A stretch of DNA of 64,000 bases from Saccharum officinarum (GCA_020631735.1 CM036225.1:70251532-70315531), one strand, 5' to 3'; shown: positions 1-11,448, counted from the first letter of the stretch. Numbers and translations are program-made. The notes: generated by a model not told the origin, from the letters alone.

Positions 1-762
1 TTGTCACGCGGTGCCGAAGAGCCGGAGGAGCCGTCGGTGGATCTAAAGGACGCGCCGTGGTTGCCGGAGGATCCGCCGGGGCGTTCACCATGGGAGGCGG
101 CAAGGGCCTGTGTCGCCTCGGTGTTGGCGTCGTGATCGGCGCCGAGCTCTTCAAGAATGAGAAAGGACCGCGCGCTCATGAAGGTGTGAGGCGGGTACTT
201 GGAGGTGATGACGGGCTTGACGTAGCGGTACTTCGGATTGAGGCCACGGAGGAGGTTGAGCACTTGGCTCGGCTCGGAGACGGGGTGGCCGATGTCTCGC
301 AGCTGATCGGCGAGCCGCTTGAGCTTGGTGCAGTAGGCGTTGATGGTCATGTCGCCTTGCTGCAGCGTGCGCAGCTCGGCCTCCAGGTAGACGGCGCGTT
401 GCAGCTCGTTGTCCTGGAAGATGCCGATGACGGCGTTCCAGAGAGTGAACGCGTCGTGGCGGTCACGGCGGATGATGTCGAAGACGCCTTTGGAGACCGT
501 GGCGAGGATCCAGTTGACGACGCAGGCGTCGACCATGCGCCACTCGCCAGTGCGGTCCTCATCGGCGGTGACGTAGCGGACATGGCCTTGAAGACCGAAC
601 TTGCAGAGGGTAGTCGAAGAAGAGACGCCACTGGCCGAAGTTGCCTTCGTCCATGTCGAGGATGACAGGGACATGGTGGCGAATGGAGATGCCCTGAATC
701 CGATCGGCGTTGGCAGGGATGACGTCGTAGCCATCATCGGAGGAGTCGGAGTGGACAGACAT
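1..762 (-). pseudogene. Copia retrotransposon gag fragment, frameshifted
   Basis: This is the gag part of a Ty1-copia element running off the left edge. Reading leftward from the ATG at 762, the product has the N-terminal stretch typical of grass Copia gag (DEGNFGQW near 650), which precedes the capsid-like UBN2 domain. The frame breaks near 610-620. It continues in another frame through GEWRMVDACVVNW, then LQRAVYLEAELRTLQQGDM near 400-340, then PVSEPSQVLNLLRGLNPKY, all characteristic of UBN2-type gag. The zinc knuckle, protease and pol would lie outside the window. The frameshift suggests a dead copy. A primer-binding site and LTR lie immediately upstream, so the orientation is certain. Confidence 0.85.
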
Positions 763-810
763 GGCTGGGGTTTGCGGAAGCAGTAGTTGAAGGAAGAAGA
801 AGAACCTAGA

Positions 811-822
811 CGACTGATACCA
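811..822 (-). other. Copia primer-binding site
   Basis: On the minus strand these bases read TGGTATCAGTCG, a match at its first nine positions to the initiator methionine tRNA primer site (TGGTATCAGAGC) used by plant Copia elements. It directly follows the end of the LTR, whose last bases are CTACA. Confidence 0.8.
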
Positions 823-1104
823 TGTAGAATTGTATAGGCCAACTCAACACCTTGTATTGATCGTATATGGTTTACATATATAGGTTACAAGGGCCTTTGG
901 CCATGAACACACACGCACTATACACTGAGTGGATGAACGCAGGATGCGGGCGCCGTGAAGACTGGGCGCGCGTGTGTGCGCGGCGGAGCGCGCTCTGCGG
1001 AGGCAGTTGGCGAGCTGAGTGCGCGGCCGTTCTGGAGTGTGTTAGACGCGGTCATGCTGAAGACTCGGCGCTCTTAGCGCTCTTGAGACGTTGATCCGCT
1101 GACA
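823..1104 (-). repeat. 5' LTR of the left-edge Copia element
   Basis: On the minus strand this segment begins TGTCAGCGG and ends TTCTACA, next to the primer-binding site. The outer end could instead be 1106 (TGTGTCAG). The partner LTR is outside the window, so length (about 280 bp) and ends rest on the TG/CA signature alone. Confidence 0.65.
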
Positions 1105-1615
1105 CACCTTTCCTCTTCAAAAAAAAAACTACACCTTTAATTTCGCTTTGCCTTCTTTTCAATAGGAGATGGTGATCATAGAAATGTGTAGACATTTAAT
1201 CTACGGATGCACGTTGTCACAAAATTTGAGATTCAAATTCGTTTTGTAAAAATTTCTATGAAAATAACAAATTTGATATGCATATGCACTAGAGGACAAA
1301 ATCCATGAGAATTCGTCTTCCGGTGCATATGCACCTAAAATTTGTTATTTTCATATGATTTTTTCTAGATTGATTTTGAATCTTCAATTTTGCCAAAATG
1401 TACATCCATAGATGCACTGTAGATGTGCATATGCATAGTTTTTTTAACTCCTAAGTATGTTTTTCTAAAGGTTTTCACCTTTACTTTCGCCTAAAAAAAG
1501 AGTTTTGGTTATTTTCATTGCCTGTCTCTTAAAAAAAGCTACACCTTTCCTCTTAAAAAAAGGTACACCTTTAACTTCGCTTTGTCTTTTATTCAATAGG
1601 AGATGGTGATCGTAG
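1105..1615. repeat. Dispersed direct repeat flanking hairpin element 1
   Basis: A stretch of about 70 bp at 1105-1180 (acacctttcctctt, then cgctttgcc, then caataggagatggtgatc) recurs at about 1541-1615 with a few changes. The first hairpin repeat lies between the two copies. The arrangement looks like a local duplication of older sequence. No coding potential is seen. Confidence 0.6.
1194..1440. mobile_element. Hairpin (foldback) MITE-like repeat, copy 1
   Basis: The left arm (about 1194-1292, with tatgaaaataacaaattt) is an imperfect reverse complement of the right arm (about 1322-1425, with aaatttgttattttcata). They meet at atgcatatgcac/gtgcatatgcac with a spacer of about 30 bp. The arms also pair outside this core (ggatgcac with gtgcat near the ends). 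The whole segment is repeated at 2027-2330. It has no ORF and is AT rich, as expected for a non-autonomous DNA element. I could not assign a superfamily because no clear target duplication is visible. Confidence 0.7.
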
Positions 1616-1918
1616 GAAAAAAAAAGTTGGGGCATAAGTGTTTTTGTTCGTTGAGCAATCCGGCTGAGACAAATTGTGGTGGTCATAAAACTCGCTTTGT
1701 TGAAGTTGAGAGCTAAAAAGAGTTTCGGTTATTGGGCTCGTTTCTCGGCTTCCCTAGGTTGAAGATAAGCTGTCGTTTGTTTTTGGGCTTTGTTGCAAAG
1801 TGAGGAGGACAGTGGCAAAGTGGTTTCAGCTGCGAGCGACAGAGAGACGGGAAATTCCGCCCGGCACAGGTGGACATTTAGTGACATGGTTTGGTTTGCA
1901 TATTTGCTGAACTATGCC

Positions 1919-1990
1919 TTTTGTCTGCTGTGATGTGAGGCAAGGATTTTGTTTTTGTCTGCTGTGATGTGAGGCAACGATTTTGTTTTA
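1919..1990. repeat. Tandem duplication of about 35 bp
   Basis: The segment tttgtctgctgtgatgtgag followed by gcaaggattttgttt occurs twice in direct succession, the second copy with a single g-to-c change. It is a simple tandem duplication. Confidence 0.85.
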
Positions 1991-2026
1991 CTTCATTCAC
2001 CTCCAAGGAAATCGCCTTCAACTTAT

Positions 2027-2330
2027 GAGTTTTTTTTTTGAAACTATACACCTCCATAGTATATTTATGGATGCACATGTTGTCACAAAAATTGAGATTC
2101 AAATTTGTTTTGTAAAAATTATTATGAAAATAACAAATTTCATATGCATATGCACTAGAGGAAAAATTTCTGGGAATTTTGTCTTTAAGTGCATATACAC
2201 CTGAAAATTGTTATTTTCATATGATTTTTTTCTAGATTGATTTTGAATCTCAAATTTTGCAAAAATGTCCGTCCATAGATGCACTGTAGATGTGCATAGT
2301 TTCAATTTCTTTTTTTTTGAAAACTTCTAA
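2027..2330. mobile_element. Hairpin (foldback) MITE-like repeat, copy 2
   Basis: Homologous to the repeat at 1194-1440 and in the same orientation. The arms run from about 2027 to 2157 and 2185 to 2330. Here the pairing extends to the outer ends: ttttttttttgaaactat on the left matches the reverse complement of the right end. This copy therefore shows the likely termini better than copy 1. It contains no gene. Confidence 0.7.
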
Positions 2331-2349
2331 GTATATTTTTCTAAAAAGG

Positions 2350-3573
2350 TAGAGGGTTTGCACTGAATATTATCTCCAACTTATATACAAGGGAGAAAAA
2401 GAAGAACATCTCCATGTTCGCTTGTCTTATAATCCATACTTTTCAGGTTATTTTTCAGTCGGAATTATACACACCAAATCTTCGAACAATGCTTTTAGTC
2501 ATGACTTTTCAGCGAAGCAAACGGGATCTATATTTTCCTCCTCCGGAGAGGATCATATCTTTCGGGCCAAAATTGCTGTTATGGATCTGAGCCGAACGTG
2601 CATGGTCCAAGAAGATCTGCGCCGAACCTGCAGGTCCAAGTAATTCTAGAAGTTGTTGCTCTTGCCTTTTTGGGCCTTGTTGGATGCCTCTCGACTGCAT
2701 GCACGAGTTGCGTTGCCTTGCCTTGGCACCGAATGAAAAAAAAAGTCTGGGGCGCGAAAGGCCCGGCCCAGCAAGAGTGCTTTTCGCTTTTGCGTTCCGT
2801 GCCAAGACATGAATGATGTTTGTCGGTGCCGGTCGCCAGAGCATGTCGGGTCTCCCAGATGCCAGTGGCAGACTGGCTGCTGCTGCTGAACGACACCACA
2901 CACTCGCGTGAGCAAGCACATTCATGGCGATGACCAACGAGTAAAGCACGTACTCCAACTCCTCAGGATGTTGTGTTTCCTTTTCACCTCCTTCCTACTC
3001 GTCCAGTTCATCAGTCCACGACGTGAAAAAAGGAGAGAAAATACTCCATCATCAGAATGTTCAGGAGCAATGCCAGGTGACTGAAGACTGAAGAATCGCA
3101 TCGCAGGAGCAGGACGAAGAAAGAAGAGCTGTGATCAGTAAACGCCACACCGACAGTAGCATCATCATCAAATTGCATTGCAATCCAAGCTCCGGGCACT
3201 CTACTACGTACGCACGTACGTACATGTACATACACCGCCTTTGCAGCACACGCACACGGGCACACATAATACAGGCACATCTCCTTCCAAGCTGCTACGT
3301 ACACAAATCATCTCTGGCGCCTTCGCCGCTCGACAGCCCTCCTCGATCTTTCTTCCCGGCCGCAGCCGGGACCGGGAGGCGGAGCGCGCAAGCGGCGCCG
3401 GCAGGCAAGCAAAACCCCGAGCACCGGCGCCGGCGCCGCGCTAAGCTAGAAGAAACCCAACGAACCAATAAATAAAAAAAAAGTGAAAAGGAAAACAAGG
3501 CCACGCTAGTTAAAGCCGATCGAGCTGCTGCTGTCTCGGCTCGGTCGGTCGGTCGATCGTCGTGCCAGCAGTC
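2350..3573. other. Gene-free stretch, including probable 3' UTR of the phospholipase gene
   Basis: No ORF here resembles a known protein. The part next to 3573 would be the 3' UTR of the minus-strand phospholipase gene. A short simple alternation (acgtacgcacgtacgtac) lies near 3207-3224. Confidence 0.5.
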
Positions 3574-4966
3574 TCAGGGCGACTCCGACGAGGAGTTGGT
3601 GGAGACGGTGATGAGCGTGGACGCGGACGACGACGACGTCCGCGGCGTCGCGGAGGGCTTCACCAGCACCACGGGGGTCTTGCTCTCCAGCCGGCGGTGG
3701 TGCTCCTGGACCAGCTGCTCCGCCACGGCGTCCAGCCGCTCGCCGTTGGTCTGCGTCATCAGCTTCTTGCCCCGGAACAGCACCGACTCCACGCCGCGCT
3801 CCGCCAGCGCCGCCTCCGCCGTCTCGCCGGCGGGCGCAATGCCGTTGCCCTGGATGCGCACGTAGTTGGTCGCCCTGCTCTCCCCGAACGCCATCGACAC
3901 GGCCTGGTCAACCTGCGAGACAAAACAAGCCGCGAGAGGCGCACTGTCAGTCCTGTCCTGTCCTGTCCGTTCGTTTCAACTGCTACTCTGTTCGAGAAAT
4001 GGTGCCGGTCATCCAGGCAGGCAGGCTCGCTCACCATGTCGGCCTGGCAGGCTCCGGCGATGCGCAGGAGGCTGGAGGACGAGGGGCGACCCAGCGAGGC
4101 GGCGGCGGCGGGCGCGCTCCCGCCAAGGGACAGCACCACGAGGTCGGCCGCGCCGGCGGCGAAGGGGAACTCGCGCTTGTTGTGGAGCACGTGCGTGAGC
4201 GCCACGGCCGTCGGGTTGGCCACGGCGGCGGACGCGCCGCCGGCACCCGCCGGCCCCGCCGCGGCGCGCAGCCTGGTGCGCCCGTCCAGGGACGCCACCT
4301 CCGCGGGGCCCACGCCGCAGGCCGCCGCGCACACCTGCCACAGCGGGAAGTCGAACGCGTCGGCCTCCACGGCGTCGGCGCGGGAGAACACAAACGGCGC
4401 CGCGCTCGCCATGTCGTAGCACGGGATCAGCAGCGGCTTCGCGGCGTCGCGCACGGTCAGGTCGCCGAACACCTTCCGGAACAAGGCATCGGGGCGGGCG
4501 CGCCGGAACGACATCGACATCAGTCCCCCGCTGCCGCCGCGCCCCCGGACAGGACCTTGCGGTTCTTGGCCACGAACTCGCGCGCCGCCTCGGCGGGCAT
4601 CCGGCACGCGAACAGCGCAGCCGCGAGGAAGCCGCCGGCGCCGGAGCCGGCGGCCAGGTCGAAGAAGTCCGCGACGCGCGCGGCGGGGTTGCCGGAGAGC
4701 TCCTGCAGGCGGCGTTCCAGGCGGACCAGCGCGGCCGCGGCGAGCGCGCCGCCGTCGGCGGCCCCGTCGATGGAGAGCACGCGGACGCGGCCCGCGGAGC
4801 ACGCGCCGACGCCCTCCAGCGGCGACGCGCCGAACAGGAAGTTGGACTCGAGGATGGAGAAGATCTCCTGGCTTAGGCGGTCGGAGCGGCCGCCGTTGTA
4901 CGCCACCGCCGGCGCGGACGGCAGCTGCAGCTTCTGATCGAGGAGTGCGAGCGAGGCGGTGGCCAT
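3574..4966 (-). CDS. Patatin-related phospholipase AIII (pPLAIII) gene with a one-base frameshift
   Basis: The gene has two exons, 4966-4035 and 3912-3574. The 122-bp intron has GT at 4034 and AG at 3913, and joins QADM to VDQAVSMAFG. I chose the ATG at 4966 because MATASLALLDQ leads straight into the family start (LSQEIFSILESNFLFG, residues 31-46). Patatin features are the oxyanion region SIDGAADGG (66-73) and the nucleophile-elbow region as GSGAG (107-111). In the pPLAIII subfamily the usual GxSxG is GxGxG, so the missing serine is expected. Further on, ANPTAVALTHVLHNK replaces the catalytic Asp-Gly-Gly region, also as in pPLAIII. These proteins act on membrane lipids and affect cell elongation and plant stature. 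The frame breaks after KVLSGG: one base appears to be missing in a G run (C run at 4542-4546 or 4525-4529 on the plus strand), and without it a stop falls at 4520-4522. Both halves are otherwise well conserved, so an assembly error is as likely as a true mutation. Confidence 0.85.
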
Positions 4967-5130
4967 TGCGTGCGTGCGCGACGCCGGCTTCTTGTTTGCT
5001 CTTCTGGCCTCTGTTCTGGTCTGTCGGCACCTGGAGCTGGATTGGGTCGCGGAGGGAGAATGCGATTGATGACTGGGAAGGCAGGTGAGTGAGGCTGATG
5101 TGAGTGTGTGCGGCATCGTCTTCCCGGCAG

Positions 5131-5138
5131 AATTTATA
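5131..5138 (-). promoter_or_regulatory. TATA box of the pPLAIII gene
   Basis: On the minus strand the sequence reads AGTATAAATTC. It lies about 165 bp upstream of the start codon at 4966, which fits a short 5' UTR of about 130 bp. Confidence 0.6.
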
Positions 5139-5252
5139 CTGGAGGCTGGAGCCGCGCACACTAGCTTCCCGCCACGGCGCATATGCTAGTGGCTCGTGCC
5201 CATTCACGCTGCTGGAGCCGCGTGTCCTTTTCTGTCCTCGCTTCACCGCTTA

Positions 5253-5490
5253 GGCCTTGTTTAGATGGCCAAAAAGTACAAAAAATATTTTATAACTATC
5301 ACATTAAATCTTTGGATGTATGCATAGAGCATTAAATGTTGGTAAAAAATAACTAATTGCACAATTTGTCTGTAAATGTCGAGACGAATCTTTTGAGCCT
5401 AGTTAGTCTATGGTTAGACAAATTTTGCCAAATAACAACAAAAAATGCTACAGAAATTTTTTCCAAAAATTTTCGCAACTAAACGGGGCC
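5253..5490. mobile_element. Tourist-like MITE (GGCCTTGTTTAG family)
   Basis: The element begins GGCCTTGTTTAG and ends CTAAACGGGGCC, which pair as imperfect terminal inverted repeats. The inside contains gagacgaatcttttgagcct followed by agttagtc and aatgctacag, a sequence typical of a very common grass MITE. The left flank TTA and right flank TGA could be a decayed 3-bp target duplication. It lies about 115 bp upstream of the phospholipase TATA box. A related remnant is at 28325-28447. Confidence 0.75.
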
Positions 5491-5706
5491 TGAATGCTTC
5501 GGTTATTCAGTTGGTGCTCTGTTTTTCTGTTTCCTTCTTTCTTTTTTCATCGCTTGATTGATGGACAATCTAATAAGGCGGTAAGGCCCCTGCCCCTATT
5601 CTTCTTTTCTTAAGGAGAACAAGGTAAAACCTTAGTTAGTGCGATATATCTCGGAGAACCTAGCGAAAGCAACATTACAATGATTGGAACAAATTTCAAC
5701 GTCTAA

Positions 5707-6078
5707 GAGCATCTTCAGGAGTTTTGTGAAACAACTCACAATTTTGATTTTTTAGCAAAAGAGAAAAAAATGCACTCCAACAGCTTGGTAAAAGGGCTTC
5801 CTCAAAATAAAAAGTTGTTTTTGTCGGAATCTAAGTAAATTGGACATACAATTAAATTATAATAATAAAGCTAATTGAGAAAACAATAAGAGACAAATAA
5901 AGTATTAAAAATATTTGGTTAGTTAGAAATAGTTCGGTGGTCCAGATACCAAATTGTTTAGAAAACTATTATAGAAAACTGTTAGAGAAGGACAAAACTT
6001 AAGATTGTTATTTCTTTGGTTGACTTGCTAGATTTATTACTTTAGCAAGTAAACTATACTAAACTACCGTAAATGCTC
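5707..6078. mobile_element. PIF/Harbinger-type MITE with TAA target duplication
   Basis: Terminal repeats are GAGCATCTTCAGGAG on the left and AAATGCTC on the right. The element is flanked on both sides by TAA (5704-5706 and 6079-6081). It is AT rich, without an ORF, 372 bp. Confidence 0.75.
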
Positions 6079-6088
6079 TAATACATTA

Positions 6089-6248
6089 CTCTCTCTGTCC
6101 CTCTTTCTCTGTCGTTCGGGGAGCAAAAGTACATGTCTAGATTCACTCAATTATCAATGCACCTGCACTCAGAGTATGGTCAGGTTCAGATAACTATTGC
6201 TGCATATGGTTAAGAGCAAAAATGACTTACATACAGGGACAGAGGGAG
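6089..6248. mobile_element. Stowaway-type MITE with TA target duplication
   Basis: The left end CTCTCTCTGTCCCTC and the reverse complement of the right end, CTCCCTCTGTCCCTG, form the terminal repeats typical of Stowaway elements. TA flanks both sides (6087-6088 and 6249-6250). Length is 160 bp. Confidence 0.75.
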
Positions 6249-6249
6249 T

Positions 6250-7049
6250 AGATGTCAAATAAAATTGAGTGAGATGTTTGTGCATATGTGTCTGTAATGT
6301 GATTCAAAAAATTAAAAAGTAAGAGAAAACTACCGTATCCTAAAACTTTATATCGGCCACGAACCACTACCAAACAAAACTGGTTCAAAGGAGGAGAAAT
6401 AAGAGAATCCCAAAGATCCAATGATTCAGCATCAGAACAAAAACGCCTCTCAAATTCTGCCAGATTCTATAAACTAGAAAGAACAGTTTCTCATGAATCC
6501 GAATCAGGTTCTCTTTAAAAACTAATGAAGTGGCTCGCTCAAATTGCATGGCTGTCATGTTGTTCAGTCATAGTACAACTTAACCGCTACCTTGATATTT
6601 TGAATCTATGACTTCGTCAATGTTTTCATCGAAATGGATGTTATTCTTTCTTTTTTATCGGTTTCGATTTTTTTCTTAATAATGACATGAGCAGTATAAG
6701 GTATAAGGGTATTTGTATTTTTTTTTTGCGTAATGACAACCGTAGGTGATTTTTCCACATGTCTATGGCATTTTACTTTCTCCGATTAATATGGTAATTT
6801 GTAGGCATTGCGAAGTAATGTGGAGGCTTATTTTGTTGGCCAAATACAAAGACAATGGTGTTTCTTCAAGAAGGTGATGAATCCCTACCAACATGGCCTT
6901 ATTAGGTATTACTACTAACAAATATGAAGTTTATATTACTACTAACAAAAGTATCATGTTAAACCATCCATTTCTTGTGAAACTTATATTTCCAGTCGAA
7001 GTTACAGCGCTTTTGTTTTAAGCTGTAATAAGAATACAAAGCAATTGTT
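6250..7049. other. AT-rich gene-free stretch
   Basis: No supported gene, RNA or repeat was recognised here. The ORFs are short and show no recognisable motif. Confidence 0.4.
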
Positions 7050-8566
7050 ATTTTTCTCGAATACGCAAAAGGTTTGCGCATCATTGTATTAAGATTAAGA
7101 AATTTGAGTTTTTAAATCGACATGCCACTATGCGGTGCACTAGGTGGGCAATGATCATACAAGCAGCTTTTCCCCGCCTAGCAGACTTAAATACAAGCCG
7201 ATTACTCGCGCAAGAGACAACGTAACTTCGCCGCGCCGGCGTCGATCCACTGGTCTACGATGTGCGTGAGGATCTACATTACCGTGGACAAGGCTTGGCG
7301 AAAGCATCTCCTGTTCTTCTCCTTCTAGAGCTCCCAAGCCACAAGCGCGAAGAGAGAGTCCGCTTCTTTCCTCTTGTCTCTCGGCCAGCGTGCTCTCCAT
7401 GCGTTCCACCATGATAGCATGCTGTCTCTGCCCACTTGGGAAGTGTCGACACCAAGGGCTACCTGAATGTGCCACCAAACTTGTCTGGAGTAGGAGCATG
7501 AAGTTGTAATGTGATTAATTATCTCTGCCTCTTGGTCGCATAGGAAACAATGTTTGGGAGCGTTGAGCCCATGGCGCAATCGCCTGTCTGCTGTCCAAAT
7601 TCTTTGACGCATTGCAAGCCAAAGGAATAGCCTGACCCGGACTGGTGCCCAGGTTTTCTAGATTCTCTTGCAACCGGGTATTATGTGCGAGCCCAGGTGA
7701 AACGCTCTGTACGCGGACCGTGGAGTGTACTTCCCGTCCGTGGACCATCTCCAAATCATTGTGTCGTTAGCGTCACTGATCTGAATGTCCCGCACACGAT
7801 CCCAGATAACCAGGTATTCATGGAACGCGGGTGTTGTGAGCCCATCAGTGATGTGCCTGACCCAGCTTCTGTTCGGCAATGCTGAGGCGACTGTTGCTGA
7901 ATGGAAGAGACGCCGATCGACTAGGCTGGAGAGGGTTGGTGCAAGGTCCTCTATGGAACACCCTTGTGGCCATCTCCCTGTCCAAAAGCAGGTGCTGCTC
8001 CTGTTCCCCAGCATGGTGAAGGTAGATGCTTTGAAGAACGCCTGTACTTCTAGCGAGGCTTTCATGGGCAGATGTGATCATGCTCGCTGCGTATCCATGT
8101 GCTGTAGCCACAACCATTTAGTTTGTAGCGCGATGGTTGTGAGCTTGAGGTCTGGTATCCCGAGCCCTCCCAACTCCGTTGGTCGGCATACGGTTGGCCA
8201 GGCAACCATGTATTTCCCTCGAATTGATTCGTCCTTGCCGGCCCAGAGGAATCGACGTCAGATGTTGTCGATCTCGTGGCGCGCCCATGGCGGCAGCCCA
8301 TCCGCGAGCATGCAGTAAATGGGCACGGCCGCGAGCACGGATTTTATCCACACGAGTCGTGCGCTTCTGGCCATGAGCGGTCCATGACAAGCCGACAGCT
8401 TCCTTGCCACTGCATCCACAGTTGCTTGCACTCGTTCTTGGGTATCTTCCTTGTGCTCAGCGGCAGCCCCAGATATGTGATAGGGAACTCCGCTAATTGG
8501 CAGCCAAGGATATGCTGCAACTCCGGTAAGACTTCATCGTCGGCGAAAATTGGTGTGATGATCTAG
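7050..8566 (-). pseudogene. 5'-truncated LINE: reverse transcriptase C-terminal region and 3' end
   Basis: Reading leftward from 8566, the translation contains FPITYLGLPLSTKK, the conserved block that follows the reverse transcriptase palm in plant L1-type LINEs. It is followed by thumb-region pieces, then a stretch with RNRSSTCFW-like and MIWRWSTDGKYTPRSAYR motifs (8065-7660). Next comes a zf-RVT zinc-binding segment (CFLCDQEAEIINHITTSC, about 7540-7490). The frame changes several times. The minus-strand 3' end (aatgatgcgcaaacc, then gcgtattcgagaaaaa, near 7100-7050) is the typical tail of grass LINEs. Endonuclease and palm parts are missing. It is an old dead copy. Confidence 0.8.
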
Positions 8567-11288
8567 CTGCTATCCCACATGAAAGCGTGGAGCAAATTTG
8601 TTGGTGCGTGGCTGCGTGCAGCTCAATGCTATCCACTCCACTGTATCAATATGGACAACCTGAAAGCTGAAAATGTGCAAATTACATGGTCCTAGGATGG
8701 TTGTTATCCCGAATAATCCGGGGCGAATGGCGAAATGGGACCACGCATACATACCCTGGGCATCATCTCCTCTACTTTGCTTATGCTGCAGGGGCGATGC
8801 AAATTCTTCACCCGTGGCCGTGGGCTAGCTTACTCAATGAGGAATAGGGAGAAACTTTGAGGACAAGAAAGTGCGGGCAACCTTTTGCCTGATCCTTCCC
8901 CATTCGATCGTGCGCACATCGTCGCTCATCAGATCATATCAAAGCGATCGAGCTGCATGACCCAAATTGTATAATCTATCAGTATCTATATCTATCTATA
9001 TCCTACGCAGCAGTTGTGCCACTTGTGATCTACACACATCCGTACGTGTCCTGATCGATGATCGAGAGGTTAATTAATAATTAACTAAATAAAGAAGACG
9101 ACAACAAGCATTATATTGTCGATGGAGGATCGGAGCATCATTCTAGGCTTGTTTTTCGTTCGCGACCCCAATGCAAAGCAAAGTATAGCGCCCAATGATC
9201 GATTCCCCTCCGTCTCTCTCTCCCTTATTTCCTGAGAGTAGCTTAGGTTAGCACTAGCTCGCTCACTCGATCATCACTAGCTGAGCTGAGCTACCGGCCG
9301 GCCGCCACTCGATCCGGCCCGCCCGTCCTGCCCATGCATGATTGCTTCATTTCCAGCTCCATTTCTTCGTCTCATCTTGAGCTTTACTCAACCTTATTAG
9401 TAACCACCAACCGCTACTACTATAAAGCTATTGGCAGCAGCCAGCAGCTGCATGCCGCCATGGACGACGTACGGATCGATCGGAGCTCACCATCATCTCC
9501 GCGCGCGCCTACTACGTACGTGTACGTCCAGCAGCAATCCGGCCGGCCCGGCCCGGCGCGACGATAGATTTGGCTGGATAGCTGGCTACCTCATGATCGA
9601 TTCGGTGCGCGCGCTGATGGTGCGGCGGTGCCCGCCCGCCCAATCATTTGCTCGCCACGGACACGGAGACGAAGCCCCACCCGCAAACCGAGTGGATGGA
9701 ATGATTATTATGGGGTAGGTGCCGGTGCCGGTGCCGGCAACCGGAATGCAAGGTCTCTCTGCGCGCGCGCTATATACTAGCCCGCCCCAACACATTGCAA
9801 TAGTTTTTGTATATATAGTAAAATATTCCAAGTGCTCTCAAATCATGTCATGGATGGCGCTTAATTGTTTCCTTGACGAACGAACGTATCCGTGATCATT
9901 GCAACTCTTGTTGCCTATTGTGATTTGTTGTATGCACGCGTTGGTCGATCTTTTGGTTCTTGATTGGCCTGGGGTTCCTTCAGTTATGTTGGGAGCGAGA
10001 GATAATAATGAATGATGGAAAATAAAGGGCTCAATAAAGAGCAGCAAGGACGGACGGACCCGACGCGAAAACAAAAGGTGTGTCCCTTGATTGTAAGGTA
10101 GGCACAAGGCAAGGCCCCATTTTTTGTTTTTTTTAAAGGAGCATGATGCTAACCCTCTTTGTTTATTTAATTTATTCGTGGTGCTGTTCTGCTTTTGGCC
10201 GGGCTAGCTTACTCGACGACAAGGTCTCGCATATATCCGATCCTACCCTGCTTGTCCACCACACCCAGAGAATGAGAGAAATTTTAATGTGTTAGTACAC
10301 CATGGTAATCTAGTAATCTGGATTCTGAAGCAACTTTAAGTACACCAAAGGACAACTGAGAGGAGCTATCTATAACCAGGGCGTCCTGTTTGTTTCGTTA
10401 AAAAGTCAGACTAAAAAATACTATTCGCTGATTTGTTTGACAGAAAAACACAATATCATGGCTGATAAGTTCCTGCCGCCGGCTACCTCTTTCCTTATTA
10501 CCATTACCTCTTTGACATAGAAATCGATCTGCATGATTTGCAGGTGTGTGCGACAATAGTATAGACGTCGTGTAAAAAGGTATACCGGCACTAAATATTT
10601 TTGGAGAAATAATAAATAGCTTATTATAACTAAATAAATAAAGGAAAATGATTGGCGAATTGAACAGAATAGTGTTGATCTGTTGAGAGTTTGGAGGCAC
10701 ATAATGATGCCAGCAGGGCGGACCACAACAACTGTCAGACATCTGGCGATGCGACATTCAAGATGGGAAGGAAAACTATGTGTACTGCTGCATCCGTGCA
10801 TGCAAATGCATGCACCACGACAAGGACCTCTCCTCTCCTGCTGCCGTCCGTTTGTTTGTTGAGCCATCCATCATCATCACCACTTCATCACCCGTACTAC
10901 GACTAACACTTTATTTTTTTTATATTTACTTGTTTATTTTTCTGAAACGAAAACTTATTTATTTATATAAAGATAAAACGCAAGGCCTCCTCAGATGATG
11001 CCGGCCTATAAGATATACTATTTTAATATTAATTATAACGCAATATGTGTAAATCGATTTTCCCGTCGGTTTGCCTGTCTCGTCCACATCCGCCTGTCTG
11101 CCGCTTGCTGCTCGGTTGCTCCTGCTGCTCTTGCCAGTGCATCCATCCTTGGTTCCTTCCACCAAGCATCCATATCCACCACACGGCCCCGAGACAGGAA
11201 ACAGTAGTCTGAAAAAAACAAGACAGATTATTAGCTAGTGACGAACTAATAAAGTGATGATGACACCACTTCTGTTTCCTAGTATCTA
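8567..11288. other. Gene-free stretch with promoter-like and simple-repeat segments
   Basis: No coding region could be supported. A tatctatatctatctata repeat lies near 8983-9000. GC-rich, 5'UTR-like sequence with many ctag/gagct words lies around 9240-9560, and a ggtgccggtgccggtgccgg repeat near 9719-9738. A TATA-like gctatatactag lies near 9769, but no ORF follows. Sequence around 10381-10660 is rich in aaataaata and includes a weak resemblance to the short MITE at 11289. Confidence 0.35.
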
Positions 11289-11390
11289 CCTGTTCGCTTG
11301 AGTTTATTCAAAACTACTTTTCAACTATTAAACAGTGTTTTTTCTCACAATATTTTAGCATAAGTTAAATTTTAGCATCAGCGAATAGGG
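11289..11390. mobile_element. Short hAT-like MITE
   Basis: The segment starts CCTGTTCGCTT and ends AGCGAATAGGG, which are near-perfect inverted repeats of each other. It contains aaacagtgttttttctcaca. This is the pattern of a very common short grass MITE. Target duplications are not clear. Confidence 0.65.
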
Positions 11391-11448
11391 TTGTGCATGC
11401 ATGCAAGGCACATGCATGTGCTGATGCTAAGCACACGTATGTACTTAA

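Noticed and set aside
107..109. Search for tRNA or rRNA genes across the window (placeholder position)
   Set aside because: No segment with box A/box B spacing or cloverleaf was noticed. The only tRNA-like matches are the two retroelement primer-binding sites. A tRNAscan run would settle it.
2509..2958. Minus-strand 149-codon ORF
   Set aside because: No recognisable motif. The segment is rich in simple words and has overlapping ORFs in other frames, so it is judged fortuitous.
3562..4937. Large plus-strand ORFs opposite the phospholipase gene
   Set aside because: They are antisense shadows caused by high GC content. The minus-strand frame has the patatin motifs and introns.
9240..9840. Possible gene or microRNA precursor in the GC-rich segment with a TATA-like word
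   Set aside because: No known microRNA sequence, no convincing long hairpin and no ORF with a recognisable product were found.
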